A stretch of 64,000 nucleotides of DNA from NCBI GenBank assembly GCA_964344965.1, contig CAYFPJ010000002.1, positions 1 to 64,000 on the forward strand, written 5' to 3'. A model generated the notes under the pieces. It was not told where the DNA came from and did not search any database. It saw only the letters and a program-made list of their open reading frames with translations. Below are positions 17,313 to 26,100 of this stretch, piece after piece. The DNA comes from UM-FILTER-37-12 sp964344965 (GTDB lineage Bacteria > Patescibacteriota > Patescibacteriia > Magasanikbacterales > UBA922). Position 1 is the stretch's first letter, and every line of letters starts with the position of its first letter. Both the position numbers and the translations under genes were made by a program.

Positions 17313-17819
17313 TTAAATGCTATGTGTTACGTGTTTTGTGTCTCGTGAATACTTACATCCACAATAATTTTGTCGATAAATTCCTTTTTCCTTCACCATC
17401 TTTCTTACCTTTTCTTGTCTACCACCCTTTTTCCAGTCTTCTTTTAAAAAACCAATATTATATTTTTCCGCCAACCTCCTACAAATCCCCCCGATAATTT
17501 CCATTTTTTTGTTTCGTCCGCTAGTGAGAGTGGTAGAGAAAATATCAAAATTATTTTCTTTAGCATACTGAGCAGATTGATTGAGACGCAGATAAAAACA
17601 CTTTGGACAACGAAGCCCTCCCTCTGGCTGATCTTCAAAACCTTTTATAGCCTCATCCCACCTATTCACATCATAATCAGCATCGACCATCTTCACTCCC
17701 CACTCATCACAAATACGTACCACTTCTTTTTTTCTTTTCAGATATTCTTCTATTGGATGAATGTTGGGATTATAAAAATAAACCGTCAGATCATACTGAT
17801 CTTTTAGGTCTCGTGCCAA
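17313..17819 (-). pseudogene. queH: Epoxyqueuosine reductase QueH, 5'-truncated
   Basis: The motifs YFYNPNIHPIEEY, LRCPKCFYLRL, FSTTLTSGRNKK and YRQNYCGCKYS identify QueH, the Fe-S enzyme that reduces epoxyqueuosine to queuosine in tRNA. The family normally begins with a short segment holding two adjacent Cys residues (HxCCxPC). Here the open frame starts at a TTG (17819) within what should be the helix after that segment. Seven codons further up it meets a stop, so these cluster cysteines are missing. The start overlaps the last 29 bp of the upstream gene. It is probably a remnant or a product of a rearrangement. Confidence 0.75.
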
Positions 17820-18792
17820 TGTTATATGGCTTGTATTTATCTATTTTTATCCTCATCATCCTGTCAATTTCATCATCCAGAGAAGAAGAATAATGTCTTC
17901 CATTCATTTTGTTATTACGATTGAGAAGCCACTTCATAGAGGAAGTTTCTCCATCGTCCGTTAGCGGGCTTTCCTGGTGTGCTTTTTGGGCAAATCTCTT
18001 TGCCCAGGTGCGTAAAGTCATAAACGGAATTTCCTTATTATATTCTGTTTTAGCGATTTTATGATATTTTTTGGCAATATCTTGCTCACTGCGCCATTCC
18101 GCAGATGCCACTTCCTTTCCCATAGCAAGTATAATTATTTCTTTTGTCAATCTTGGACCACAATACCATGCCATGCCTCTATTTTTATTACAATAGTACC
18201 TACCATACTCTTCAGAGAGAATACTATCTCTTTCTATTATTTCCTTTATCAATGAATGTATTGCCTGTTTATCATGAACTACTGATTTTTCTAATGGTTT
18301 CAAAAATCTAGAAATACCTACCAATAATCTAAATCCTTCTGGAGGTGAATCCTTATACTTCTCCATCTTATGTCCGACATCTTTAGGTAAATTTGCAAAT
18401 ACTTCTGCAAAGTCAGACCCATCATAAATGTCACCTGCCATTCTTTTAGATTGTCGTTCCAACAATTTTTTTATTGCAATAGCGTCTTTTTCACCAAACC
18501 AATCAACAAACAAACCAAAAAATCGTGGCCTCAAAATACCATCAGCAGTACACACTCTTGGATAAGATTTCAAAATTTCTGCAAATTCAGGAACGCTAGA
18601 CTGTCCAATTTCCGGATCGTTTTCAACAATCCTATCTACTAAACTAAAAATTTCAAAATCGGTCCTAATTCCCTCCTCATTTAGACCCATGCCCTCCTCA
18701 ACCTTATCTATATCAAAACCATCCAATCTTTTTTTATCTTCGTGTAGCGCATATACCGCACCCCTGTAAATATTTTCTGCTTCTGTGGCCAT
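17791..18792 (-). CDS. Unknown protein, 333 residues
   Basis: I do not recognise a family. The product is soluble and helical. Distinct segments are RFFGLFVDWFGEKDAIAIKK, the Cys-containing RYYCNKNRGMAWYCGPRLT and a basic C-terminus (KPYNIGTRPKRSV). ATG 18792 (MATEAENIY) is chosen over an upstream TTG because the intervening residues are Lys/Phe-rich and look non-native. Its 3' end runs 29 bp into the queH remnant in another frame, so the last residues may come from a deletion junction. Confidence 0.6.
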   Translation of the reverse strand: MATEAENIYRGAVYALHEDKKRLDGFDIDKVEEGMGLNEEGIRTDFEIFSLVDRIVENDPEIGQSSVPEFAEILKSYPRVCTADGILRPRFFGLFVDWFGEKDAIAIKKLLERQSKRMAGDIYDGSDFAEVFANLPKDVGHKMEKYKDSPPEGFRLLVGISRFLKPLEKSVVHDKQAIHSLIKEIIERDSILSEEYGRYYCNKNRGMAWYCGPRLTKEIIILAMGKEVASAEWRSEQDIAKKYHKIAKTEYNKEIPFMTLRTWAKRFAQKAHQESPLTDDGETSSMKWLLNRNNKMNGRHYSSSLDDEIDRMMRIKIDKYKPYNIGTRPKRSV

Positions 18793-18857
18793 AAAATATT
18801 TTTTTAAAAATCTAAGCAAACCCCCACCTTCTCGTTTTTAAATCAAAGGTATGAACC

Positions 18858-18959
18858 CCAGGGCAAGCCCTGGACCCTTTTTTCCGAGGCAAGCCTCGGG
18901 GAACCTGCCTGCCGGCAGGCAGGTTAAACCAACCCCTCGTCCCGTACCGAGGAACGAGG
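18858..18959. repeat. Cluster of four REP-type palindromes
   Basis: In order: CCAGGGCAAGCCCTGG (18858-18873), CCGAGGCAAGCCTCGG (18884-18899), a perfect 24-bp palindrome (18902-18925, AACCTGCCTGCC arm) and CCTCGT...ACGAGG (18935-18959). The first two have the same GCAAGC tip as both hairpins of the 145-bp element, although their stems differ. The cluster lies between the rarA stop and the next gene. Confidence 0.85.
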
Positions 18960-19039
18960 TCGGGATTAAAAATTATTCAATCAAGATACCAAAAAAATCT
19001 CTAATCATAAGTAAAACAAACCTTTACATATATCAAGAA

Positions 19040-19594
19040 TTAATAAAAATAATTTCTATCTTCTAACTCTTCCGGCAAATAATCCTGCTCCACCTCTCCC
19101 CCAAAATCTGGATTATACTTATAATCTTTACCATATCCAATTTCCTTCATAAAGTCAGTCGGAGCATTCCGGAGATGTAAAGGTACACCAAGATGTGAAG
19201 TATTCTTAGCATCTCTGGCCGCCCGACCATAAGCTTTGTAAAGTAAGTTTGATTTGGTCGACTTAGCACAGTATACCACAGCCTGAGCAAGGTGGACGGT
19301 GCACTCAGGCATGCCGATCTTGTGCACTGCATCATACGCTGCGTTAGCTTGAATCATTGCTTCACTATTGGCCATGCCGATATCTTCACAAGCGAAGCGA
19401 AGCACTCGTCTAGCCACATATAGCGGATCTGCTCCCCCTTCAAGCATCCGAGCAAGCCAATACAGCGAAGCATCTGCATCACTTCCCCGCATAGATTTAT
19501 GCAAAGCTGAGATCAGATTGTAAAACTCCTCACCTTTTTTATCAAAAACTAAGTGAGTACGCTGTAATGCTTCTTTTATATCGTCAACTGACAA
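19040..19594 (-). pseudogene. rarA: C-terminal part of replication-associated recombination protein RarA
   Basis: The residues FDKKGEEFYNLISALHKSMRG, YWLARMLEGGADPLYVARR, APTDFMKEIGYGKDYKYNPD are the C-terminal oligomerisation domain of RarA/MgsA. The open frame begins at a TTG in LSVDDIKEAL. Upstream in this frame a stop lies at 19622-19624, next to a run of nine G (minus strand, 19614-19622). One extra G there would join this part to the frame leaving the 145-bp element. Together with 19726-20475 it makes a full-length RarA. As written the protein is broken twice: by the element and by the G-run. Confidence 0.85.
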
Positions 19595-19613
19595 GATAAC
19601 GCCACCAGATTCA

Positions 19614-19634
19614 CCCCCCCCCTATGAGGGGGAG
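19614..19634. repeat. Short palindrome with a nine-G run in the rarA linker
   Basis: Nine C on the plus strand (19614-19622), then TATGA, then GGGGG: a CCCCC-TATGA-GGGGG-type hairpin. In the repaired frame it codes for STPPHRGGG, a linker loop similar in style to the palindrome-encoded loop in the dikinase gene. The homopolymer is the point where the rarA frame slips by one base. Confidence 0.6.
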
Positions 19635-19643
19635 TCGATCCCG

Positions 19644-19787
19644 AATAAAAGTAAATTTGGTTTAAGTAAGACTTCATCGGGCCATCCCCGCAGCAAGCTG
19701 CGGGGTATTGGCAGAAAATCTTATTTCAACCAATGTTAGTTTTCACTTTTTCGATGCAAGCATCGAGGAATAGAACCGCTTTAGATT
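19644..19787 (+). mobile_element. 145-bp palindrome-containing element, copy B (inside rarA)
   Basis: It matches the consensus except near the right end, where AATAAAACC reads AATAGAACC and CTTAAAGATT reads CTTTAGATT, making it 144 bp. It is the most diverged copy, the others being identical. Both GCAAGC-tip hairpins are intact. The flanks read ATCCCG and CAATCGGG, so it may have landed in a small palindrome. It lies in the linker between the AAA+ module and C-terminal domain of RarA. Confidence 0.8.
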
Positions 19788-20475
19788 CAATCGGGACGGA
19801 GGGGGTCTCACTGGAAGTCTTCCCAACTACGGCAAGTTCAATACCATTCAAAGCTACTCTCCCATCTTCCCCACTCAAACTTGCCAAAAATTCGATAGTC
19901 TCATTATCAATCTCGACATTATATTTCCCCAATCCTCTATCCTCATCCTCGAGAGCTTGTCTTATAAGCAGGACAATATCCTCATCACTAAGACTTTTCA
20001 AAATAAAAACTCGTGAACGTGAGAGAAGTGGACGGATGATTTCAAAAGAAGGATTTTCCGTAGTGGCTCCGATGAGTGTAACCACTCCTCTCTCAACATA
20101 AGGCAGTAATGCATCTTGCTGGGCCTTATTCCAACGATGAATCTCATCAATAAAAAGCACTGTCTTCTTATTTTCATTCTGTAACAATTCTGAAGCTTCC
20201 TTGACTGCTTTCATCAAATCTCGCTTACCGCTCTCTACTCCTGACAAAGAGACAAACTCTGAATTAGTTTGCTCAGCTATAATATTGGCGAGACTAGTCT
20301 TTCCTACCCCAGGCGGACCCCAAAAAATGATCGAAGATAATTGATCTTGCTCGACCATGCGTCTGAGTAATTTGCCTTTCCCAACAATTTCTTCTTGACC
20401 TACAAATTCATCAAAATTGCGAGGACGCATGCGGTCTGGGAGTGGTCTATTATTCTGTGGCTTTTTTTCTTTCAT
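19726..20475 (-). pseudogene. rarA: N-terminal AAA+ part of RarA, interrupted by copy B
   Basis: The Walker A loop GPPGVGKTS (residues 53-61), the Walker B VLFIDEIHR and the sensor segment GATTENPSFEIIRPLLSR identify RarA/MgsA, a clamp-loader-like ATPase acting at stalled replication forks. Native sequence runs to about PSVPI near 19788. The last ~20 residues (KAVLFLDACIEKVKTNIG) are read from the inserted element and end at a stop inside it. The remaining third of the protein is at 19040-19594. A truncated AAA+ domain could be made, but full activity needs the C-terminal part. Confidence 0.85.
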
Positions 20476-20485
20476 GAAAATACCT

Positions 20486-21157
20486 TTATCCTTCAGATTT
20501 ATCTCTCAAATATCCTTCTATAATGGTGTCAGCTTTGGAGAGATTTATTGCTACCAAAACACGAGGAGGAGTATTGGATTCTAAATAAATCTGCTCTTCC
20601 AATGGAATTTTGTGTCCTTCACCTCCCATCAATCTCTCTTGAGCTTCCTTCAAAATTCTAGACATCGTTATATAAGTTATACCAGCGTATCTAGAACGGA
20701 TATATTTAGGGCGAACAAAATTTTTATTATTAATCAAAAGACCAAGAATCGTCATCCGTGCAAGCGCATCTTCTGCTAAATCTGGACTAAGATATACCTC
20801 TCTCCTCAATCTTTCTTTTGTATTGAACTTTTGTGTAAAATGTCTTGAACCATAATTCCGCTGATCTCCCTCGGGCTTACTTTTGTTACTTTCTTTCATT
20901 CTTGATACATTCTCTGCAATTTTCCTTTTATCTAGACCTGTTTTTCTCTGTATGGTTGTCAGAGACAAGCCATATCTTCCGTCTTCTGGGGGGTATAATC
21001 TTCCATCCTCACCTTCCACAGCTCCCAAAAAAATCAAAAATTGTTTTCGATCTTCTTGAATACGACTCTCAATCATTTCCAAAACCTTAGGACTATATTT
21101 GGCATCATATCTTCTATGAGGAAAATAAAAGTAAATTTGGTTTAAGTAAGACTTCAT
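20486..21157 (-). pseudogene. C-terminal part of a large unknown protein, split by copy C
   Basis: The displayed start (ATG 21157) lies in the 145-bp element, and the first eleven residues are element-encoded. Native sequence begins at PHRRYDAKYSPKV. Joined to 21216-22496 by removing 21124-21268 it reads DEDLTF-IPHRRYDAKYSPKV with no break. The segment LTTIQRKTGLDKRKIAENVSRMKES looks like a winged-helix module and a second possible one follows near ARMTILGLLI. Because the element supplies an ATG in the right frame, this half could in principle be translated alone. No family recognised. Confidence 0.7.
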
Positions 21158-21268
21158 CGGGCCATCCCCGCAGCAAGCTGCGGGGTATTGGCAGAAAATC
21201 TTATTTCAACCAATGTTAGTTTTCACTTTTTCGATGCAAGCATCGAGGAATAAAACCGCTTAAAGATT
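21124..21268 (+). mobile_element. 145-bp palindrome-containing element, copy C (inside an unknown gene)
   Basis: Identical to copies A, D and E over the full 145 bp. Minus-strand target context is ACTTTTA before the element end. Precise removal restores one 600-plus-residue frame from 22496 to 20486. On the minus strand the element provides an ATG (MKSYLNQI) in frame with the downstream half, and a stop shortly after entry for the upstream half. Confidence 0.85.
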
Positions 21269-22496
21269 TAAAAGTAAGATCCTCATCATTACTCACTCTC
21301 CCAACAACTTCCTCTATAAGGGTAGCATAAGGTTGGCCATACTTTAATTTAACATAATTATGCAACTTCATTTCCGTAAACCATTCATCATCTTTTTGTT
21401 TTATTTCCAAAAGTAATTCGACCACTTCTACACTATACAGCATCAAACTACGACCTCCAAGGTATGATCCTGGTCGTTTAATCTGCTCATCTCTCATCCC
21501 CTCATCTCTAAGTCTATCCACCACACCAAGAAGAGAACTATTTATCCAATATTTAGATTTACCAACAACAGCAGCAAGAGATCTATTCTTATCACCATCA
21601 ATATCACCAATAATATACCAACCACCACCTGGACGCTCCATATTTTTAACAAGTTCAACTTCTGCAGGAACATCATTAAGTATTCTTTCGATTTCAGCCA
21701 GCCAGTCTTCCATGTTTGAAAAAGGAATTATTTCATGAGGATGTGGATATGTTTCAAATGAACGCATAGTATACTTATCTGGAGTTTGACCTAGAAAATT
21801 CTCTATATCTTCCTCTTCAGTACCTGGATTGACAAAAACAATGTGAGTACCCTCACCGTGTAAATCAGAGACGAAAATTGACACTCCTTTGTCAGGGATA
21901 ACAAACAAATCATACAAACCATCATAATCACGCACAGTTGATTCAATTTGTTTTTTTGCTCCACTTGATAAATCTTCTTTTGATTTTGTTTTTGCACGCA
22001 CAGAGACAACACCTAATCTTGTCAATAAAATATCAAGTGCTTCTTTTCTCTTATGAGTTTTCCTTTTCTTTTCCCTATCTTTCTCTCCTCCTTTACCAAT
22101 TCCAAGTCTTCCTTCTCCAGTGCTAAGTAAAGGCCTGTCAATATATATTGTGTTCACGGCCCCAGTCACAACTTCTCCCTCTGGATCAGTCAATTCTACT
22201 TCGTCAGAAGTAGAATTGAAAACTAAAGGAAATTCCTCTGCTAGACTTCTCGCCCGCTTTTCTAGGATGCTTTCTATACTATTCATATCCTCAGGAGGAA
22301 TGCCTAAGATGTCTGCAATATCACCTCTATTAAGTCCAGACTCTGTCAAAGCTTCTAATTCACTTGCAAGACATCCTCTCCAATATTCTACAGCTGAGAT
22401 GGGAGCAGTCTCAAGACCAGCTTGCTTACCAGCATGTTCACGTAACTTCTTCACCATTATACGGTCAGCATGAGGTTCAAGATATTTTTTTGACAT
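21216..22496 (-). pseudogene. N-terminal part of a large unknown protein, paralogue of 15086-16327
   Basis: Native sequence runs from MSKKYLEPHADRIMVKKLRE to SNDEDLTF. The last ~20 residues come from the 145-bp element. Residues ~60-85 (GLNRGDIADILGIPPEDMN) look like a helix-turn-helix. The motif YDLFVIPDKGVSIFVSDLHGE pairs with a matching stretch in the 15086-16327 protein. A further segment, GGWYIIGDIDGDKNRSLAAVVG, is unplaced. The full protein (with 20486-21157) would have about 640 residues. Function unknown; DNA binding is a guess from the helix-turn-helix-like parts. Confidence 0.7.
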
Positions 22497-22537
22497 ATAT
22501 CTAATAATAATCTAATCTTTACCTATCATATACTAGT

Positions 22538-23014
22538 ATGATAACATACAGTAATAATACCACAAATGAGTGCTATTCAAGCAATATGAATCTCCCAACA
22601 AACACAATCATTGCCTCAGGTCCAGTAATTATTGAAGATGGTAGAGTCTTGCTTAATCGTGAAATAAAAAAAGATGGCAAGGAAAGTCCATATTTCATGT
22701 TCCCAGGCGGTACTGTAGAAGACTTTTCTTTTCCACTAGAAGACACTGCTAGACGAGAAACTCGAGAAGAGGTCGGGATTGAGATTGAAATTATCAAACC
22801 ACTCCGCACACTCTTGGTTAATCGCCCTGATAAAGATAGTCTGGCGATTCTTGTTCATTATTTAGCTAGAAGAATCGGTGATATCAAACCAGGGCCAGAG
22901 ACTGTGGAATGGGGCTGGTTTGATATTGATAATTTGCCGGAGAATGTGGCGGGAAACGTGAGGATTATTATTAGTGATTATCTTAAGGAACTAGGCCGAG
23001 GATCACACAAATAG
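22538..23014 (+). CDS. Nudix hydrolase
   Basis: The Nudix box is present in slightly extended form: GGTVEDFSFPLEDTARRETREEVGI, ending in the diagnostic REtrEEvGI that binds the metal. IIEDGRVLLNREI before it and FDIDNLPENV after it fit a MutT-like fold. The family hydrolyses nucleoside diphosphate derivatives; the substrate is not predictable. The ATG at 22586 (MNLPTNTIIASGP) may be the real start since the first 16 residues are low in hydrophobics. It is read divergently from the split unknown gene. Confidence 0.85.
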   Translation: MITYSNNTTNECYSSNMNLPTNTIIASGPVIIEDGRVLLNREIKKDGKESPYFMFPGGTVEDFSFPLEDTARRETREEVGIEIEIIKPLRTLLVNRPDKDSLAILVHYLARRIGDIKPGPETVEWGWFDIDNLPENVAGNVRIIISDYLKELGRGSHK

Positions 23015-23031
23015 ACGCTAATAACACGAAT

Positions 23032-23412
23032 ATGTCGGGTAAGGAGGGTATTATTTACAAAGAATTATCATATGCTGTAAATGGAATACTTTTTAAAGTA
23101 CAAAACAAACTTGGTACTAAATTCCAAGAAGTTCATTATGTCAGAGCAGTGTGTTCCTTACTTAAAGAATATAATATTCCTTTTAGGATAGAAGTGCCGT
23201 TTAAAGTAACATTCAATGGAGAATTCCTAGGAAAATTTCGAGCAGATATGATTGTTGATAACAAAATTTTGATAGAATTCAAGACTGTTCCCCATCTAAC
23301 TGACCAACATAGACAACAACTGCTACGATATATCAAATCATTAGACTTGAAACTGGGCTTACTAGTCAACTTTCGCGCCTACCCCCTCCAAATTTGGCGT
23401 GTCGTAAATTAA
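23032..23412 (+). CDS. GxxExxY protein (PD-(D/E)XK nuclease-like)
   Basis: This 126-residue protein carries the family's defining motif as GTKFQEVHY (an imperfect GxxExxY) and the later stretch FRADMIVDNKILIEFKTV, where Asp, Glu and Lys form a PD-(D/E)XK core. QQLLRYIKSLDLKLGLLVNF closes the domain. The family is widespread in environmental genomes as single genes of unknown role. It lies 17 bp after the Nudix gene in the same direction and may share its transcript. Confidence 0.85.
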   Translation: MSGKEGIIYKELSYAVNGILFKVQNKLGTKFQEVHYVRAVCSLLKEYNIPFRIEVPFKVTFNGEFLGKFRADMIVDNKILIEFKTVPHLTDQHRQQLLRYIKSLDLKLGLLVNFRAYPLQIWRVVN

Positions 23413-23479
23413 ATATTCGTGTAATCCAAAATAATTTGTGTAATTCGCGCACATTAGTGTAATTCCAAAAATAAAACAT

Positions 23480-24751
23480 ATGCAACTACAAAACCAAGAT
23501 CCAGACATTTACAATCTCATGCAAAAAGAGGTCACCAGACAAAGCGAAGGACTAGAAATGATTCCATCAGAAAATCATACTTCCGGTGCTGTACTGGAAG
23601 CTCTTGGATCAAGATTGACAGACAAATATTCTGAAGGATACCCAGGAATGCGCTACTATGGAGGATGTGAAAATGTCGATGATGTGGAAAACATTGCTCG
23701 TGACAGAGCCAAAGCACTATTCGGGTCCAGCTGGGCTAATGTCCAGCCCCATTCAGGCTGTCCCGCCAATCAAGCAGTCTATTTTGCTCTTGTCGATCCG
23801 GGCGATACCGTAATGGGCTTGAAACTTTTTCATGGCGGACACATGACCCATGGTTTAAAATTAAATTTTTCAGGAACTATTTACAACAGTATTCAATATG
23901 GCTGTCGTGAAGATGGATTCATAGATCTGGATGAAATGAGAAGGCTAGCTCTTGAACACAAACCAAAAATGATCGTCACTGGTGGGAGTGCTTATCCTCA
24001 AATTTATGAATGGGACAAATACAAAGAAATTGCTGATGAAGTCGGGGCTTACCTTCTAGCTGATATGAGTCATGTCGCCGGTCTAGTAGCTGGTGGAGTA
24101 CATCCCAATCCTGTCGGAGTAGCTGACGTAGTTACTACCACTACTCACAAGACTCTACGTGGCCCTCGTGGCGCCATCATCATGGCCAATGGTAATCCGT
24201 CTACTCCACTCAAAAAAACAGAAAGGACAAAAGAAAATATTCCTACATTAATTGATCGAGCAATAATTCCAGGACTGCAGGGTGGACCTCACAACCACCA
24301 GACTGCAGCCATTGCAGTTGCTCTCAAGGAAGCTAGTCAGCCAGAATTCAAAGATTATGCCAAGCAAGTAGTAGCCAATGCCAAAGTACTGGCTGAAGAA
24401 TTGATCTCAAAAGAATATCAACTGGTGACTGGAGGAACAGAAACTCATCTCCTGTTGATCAATCTTGGAAACAAAAATATTACTGGTAAACAAGGTGAAT
24501 CAGCTCTTGGTAAAGCTGGTATTACAGTAAACAAAAATACCATCCCTCATGATCCCAGAAAACCATTTGATCCAAGTGGAATTAGACTTGGCACTCCAGC
24601 TCTCACAACAAGAGGAATGAAAGAAGATGAAATGAGGTTAGTAGCTGGATTCATTGACCGAGCTTTGAGTAATATTGAAAATGAAGAAGAACTAAGCAAG
24701 ATTGAAGAAGAAGTGAAAGAAATGTGTAAGTCTTTTCCATTGCCACAGTAA
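23480..24751 (+). CDS. glyA: Serine hydroxymethyltransferase
   Basis: Full-length 423-residue SHMT. MIPSENHTSGAVLEALGSRL, the start of the mature fold, is followed by DKYSEGYPGMRYYGGC, the pyridoxal phosphate site VVTTTTHKTLRGPRGA (Lys of THKTLRG binds the cofactor) and a conserved C-terminal IRLGTPALTTRGM. It interconverts serine and glycine while charging tetrahydrofolate with a one-carbon unit. It is a stand-alone plus-strand gene with its own terminator 18 bp after the stop. Confidence 0.97.
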   Translation: MQLQNQDPDIYNLMQKEVTRQSEGLEMIPSENHTSGAVLEALGSRLTDKYSEGYPGMRYYGGCENVDDVENIARDRAKALFGSSWANVQPHSGCPANQAVYFALVDPGDTVMGLKLFHGGHMTHGLKLNFSGTIYNSIQYGCREDGFIDLDEMRRLALEHKPKMIVTGGSAYPQIYEWDKYKEIADEVGAYLLADMSHVAGLVAGGVHPNPVGVADVVTTTTHKTLRGPRGAIIMANGNPSTPLKKTERTKENIPTLIDRAIIPGLQGGPHNHQTAAIAVALKEASQPEFKDYAKQVVANAKVLAEELISKEYQLVTGGTETHLLLINLGNKNITGKQGESALGKAGITVNKNTIPHDPRKPFDPSGIRLGTPALTTRGMKEDEMRLVAGFIDRALSNIENEEELSKIEEEVKEMCKSFPLPQ

Positions 24752-24768
24752 GATAAATTAATTACAAA

Positions 24769-24802
24769 CAAAAATCACCAAGCTTAGTTGGTGATTTTTT
24801 TG
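24769..24802 (+). terminator. Rho-independent terminator after glyA
   Basis: CAAAAATCACCAA and TTGGTGATTTTTTTG form a strong stem around GCTTAG, followed directly by a T-run. It starts 18 bp past the glyA stop codon. Confidence 0.9.
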
Positions 24803-24834
24803 TAAATATTAGATTAGAGTTTTCCTTACTCTCT

Positions 24835-24952
24835 CGCAACCCACCACCTGTCCTCCTCCCTTAAAAAGGGAGGAGGGACGTACTAATAAGTTTGACCTAT
24901 GCAGCACGTTCTCCCTCCCTTTCTAAGGGAGGGAGACAGAGGGTGGGTTGCG
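24835..24952. repeat. Paired-hairpin repeat (CGCAACCCACC arms)
   Basis: Outer arms CGCAACCCACC (24835-24845) and GGTGGGTTGCG (24942-24952). Two inner hairpins follow the pattern CCTCCTCCCTT / AAGGGAGGAGG and CTCCCTCCCTT / AAGGGAGGGAG. The flanking ACCTGTCC and ACGT words are shared with the repeat at 1612-1757. It lies between the convergent glyA and murG genes. Confidence 0.8.
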
Positions 24953-25001
24953 TGGTGAGAAAAAGAACTACAAAAATCCAAACACGTGAATTCTATAAAT
25001 G

Positions 25002-26075
25002 TCAAGATATTAACTTTCCCAAAACCCCCAAAATATCTTCGCTCTTCGCTACCGGCATCATACTAGCAAGCCTTTCCCCAATTTCTCTTCTTCCATCTTC
25101 ATCATCAAGCAATCCCTTGATAACTTTTGCCAAATACAATCCCGTACCAGTCTTTTCACTAACAAAGATTGCAGCTTCGGTATCTTTCAAAAATGCAACA
25201 TTCTCCTCTTGATGTCCAGGCTTAGGGACGAGAATAGCAGCCTTCTTGAGAGCAGCCAGTTCACTAATCGTCCCAAATCCTCCACGAGAAATCACTAGAT
25301 CAGCCACAGCATAAGCATGTTTCATCTCTGAGGTAAAAAATTGATGGACTTGGTAATCTTCAAAATGTTTTTCCGCGCGCTCGGATAATTCTTGAGGCCG
25401 CTCTTTACCAGTTAGGTGGATCACTTGAGCGTAGCCTTGGAGATGATTGATAGATTCCACAACCAACTGATTGACTTTTAGAGATCCAGTCCCCCCGCCA
25501 GTAACGAATACGGTAGACAAACCAGGTTTCAAATTAAATATTTTTCTAGCTTCTTCTTCTGAGCCAGATAGAATATCTTTCCGGATCGGGTTCCCCATCC
25601 AGATAGTTTTTCTTTGAGGAAAATCATCTAGTTGGCTCTCCAATACCACAGTAATTTTCTTAGCAAATGGTGACATCAATTTATTGGCAAGTCCGACTCG
25701 CACATCTTGCTGGTGAATCCAAGTCGGTACTCCCACAAACCATGCCGCCCAGTGCAAAGGTACGGAGACAAAACCACCAGCAGAGATACAAACATCAGGA
25801 TTTTCTTTCCAAAGAAAAATAATAGATTGAAAAACACCAAAACAAATCTTGAAAAAATCAAAAATATTGAGTAGTGAAAAATATCTTCGAAACTTCCCAG
25901 AAGTAATCGTACGGAATCGGATTCCTTCTTTTTCTACCAATTCTTTTTCTGGACCTTTCTTGGTACCGACCCAAATGAACTCTGCTTCTGGATATTTTTC
26001 TTGGATTGTCTCGTGCATGGCGAGGAGAGGGGTGACAGGACCGAGAGTTCCTCCGCCGGAGAATATTATTTTCAT
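25002..26075 (-). CDS. murG: UDP-GlcNAc:undecaprenyl-pyrophosphoryl-MurNAc-pentapeptide GlcNAc transferase
   Basis: Typical GT28 protein of 357 residues. The N-terminal loop is IIFSGGGTLGPVTPLLA (G-rich loop, with LG in place of GG). The inter-domain SAGGFVSVPLHWAAW and the C-domain donor site VFVTGGGTGS...SRGGFGTISELAAL...KPGHQEENV follow. It makes lipid II on the inner membrane face for peptidoglycan. It stands alone here on the minus strand, 25 bp downstream of a small acidic gene, not inside a mur/fts cluster. Confidence 0.93.
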   Translation of the reverse strand: MKIIFSGGGTLGPVTPLLAMHETIQEKYPEAEFIWVGTKKGPEKELVEKEGIRFRTITSGKFRRYFSLLNIFDFFKICFGVFQSIIFLWKENPDVCISAGGFVSVPLHWAAWFVGVPTWIHQQDVRVGLANKLMSPFAKKITVVLESQLDDFPQRKTIWMGNPIRKDILSGSEEEARKIFNLKPGLSTVFVTGGGTGSLKVNQLVVESINHLQGYAQVIHLTGKERPQELSERAEKHFEDYQVHQFFTSEMKHAYAVADLVISRGGFGTISELAALKKAAILVPKPGHQEENVAFLKDTEAAIFVSEKTGTGLYLAKVIKGLLDDEDGRREIGERLASMMPVAKSEDILGVLGKLIS

Positions 26076-26100
26076 AAATACTTATTTTTGTAATAGCGTA

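Noticed and set aside
22497..22537. A regulatory operator between the split unknown gene and the Nudix gene (TATCAT...ATGATA).
   Set aside because: The arms are only six bases in AT-rich DNA and could arise by chance.
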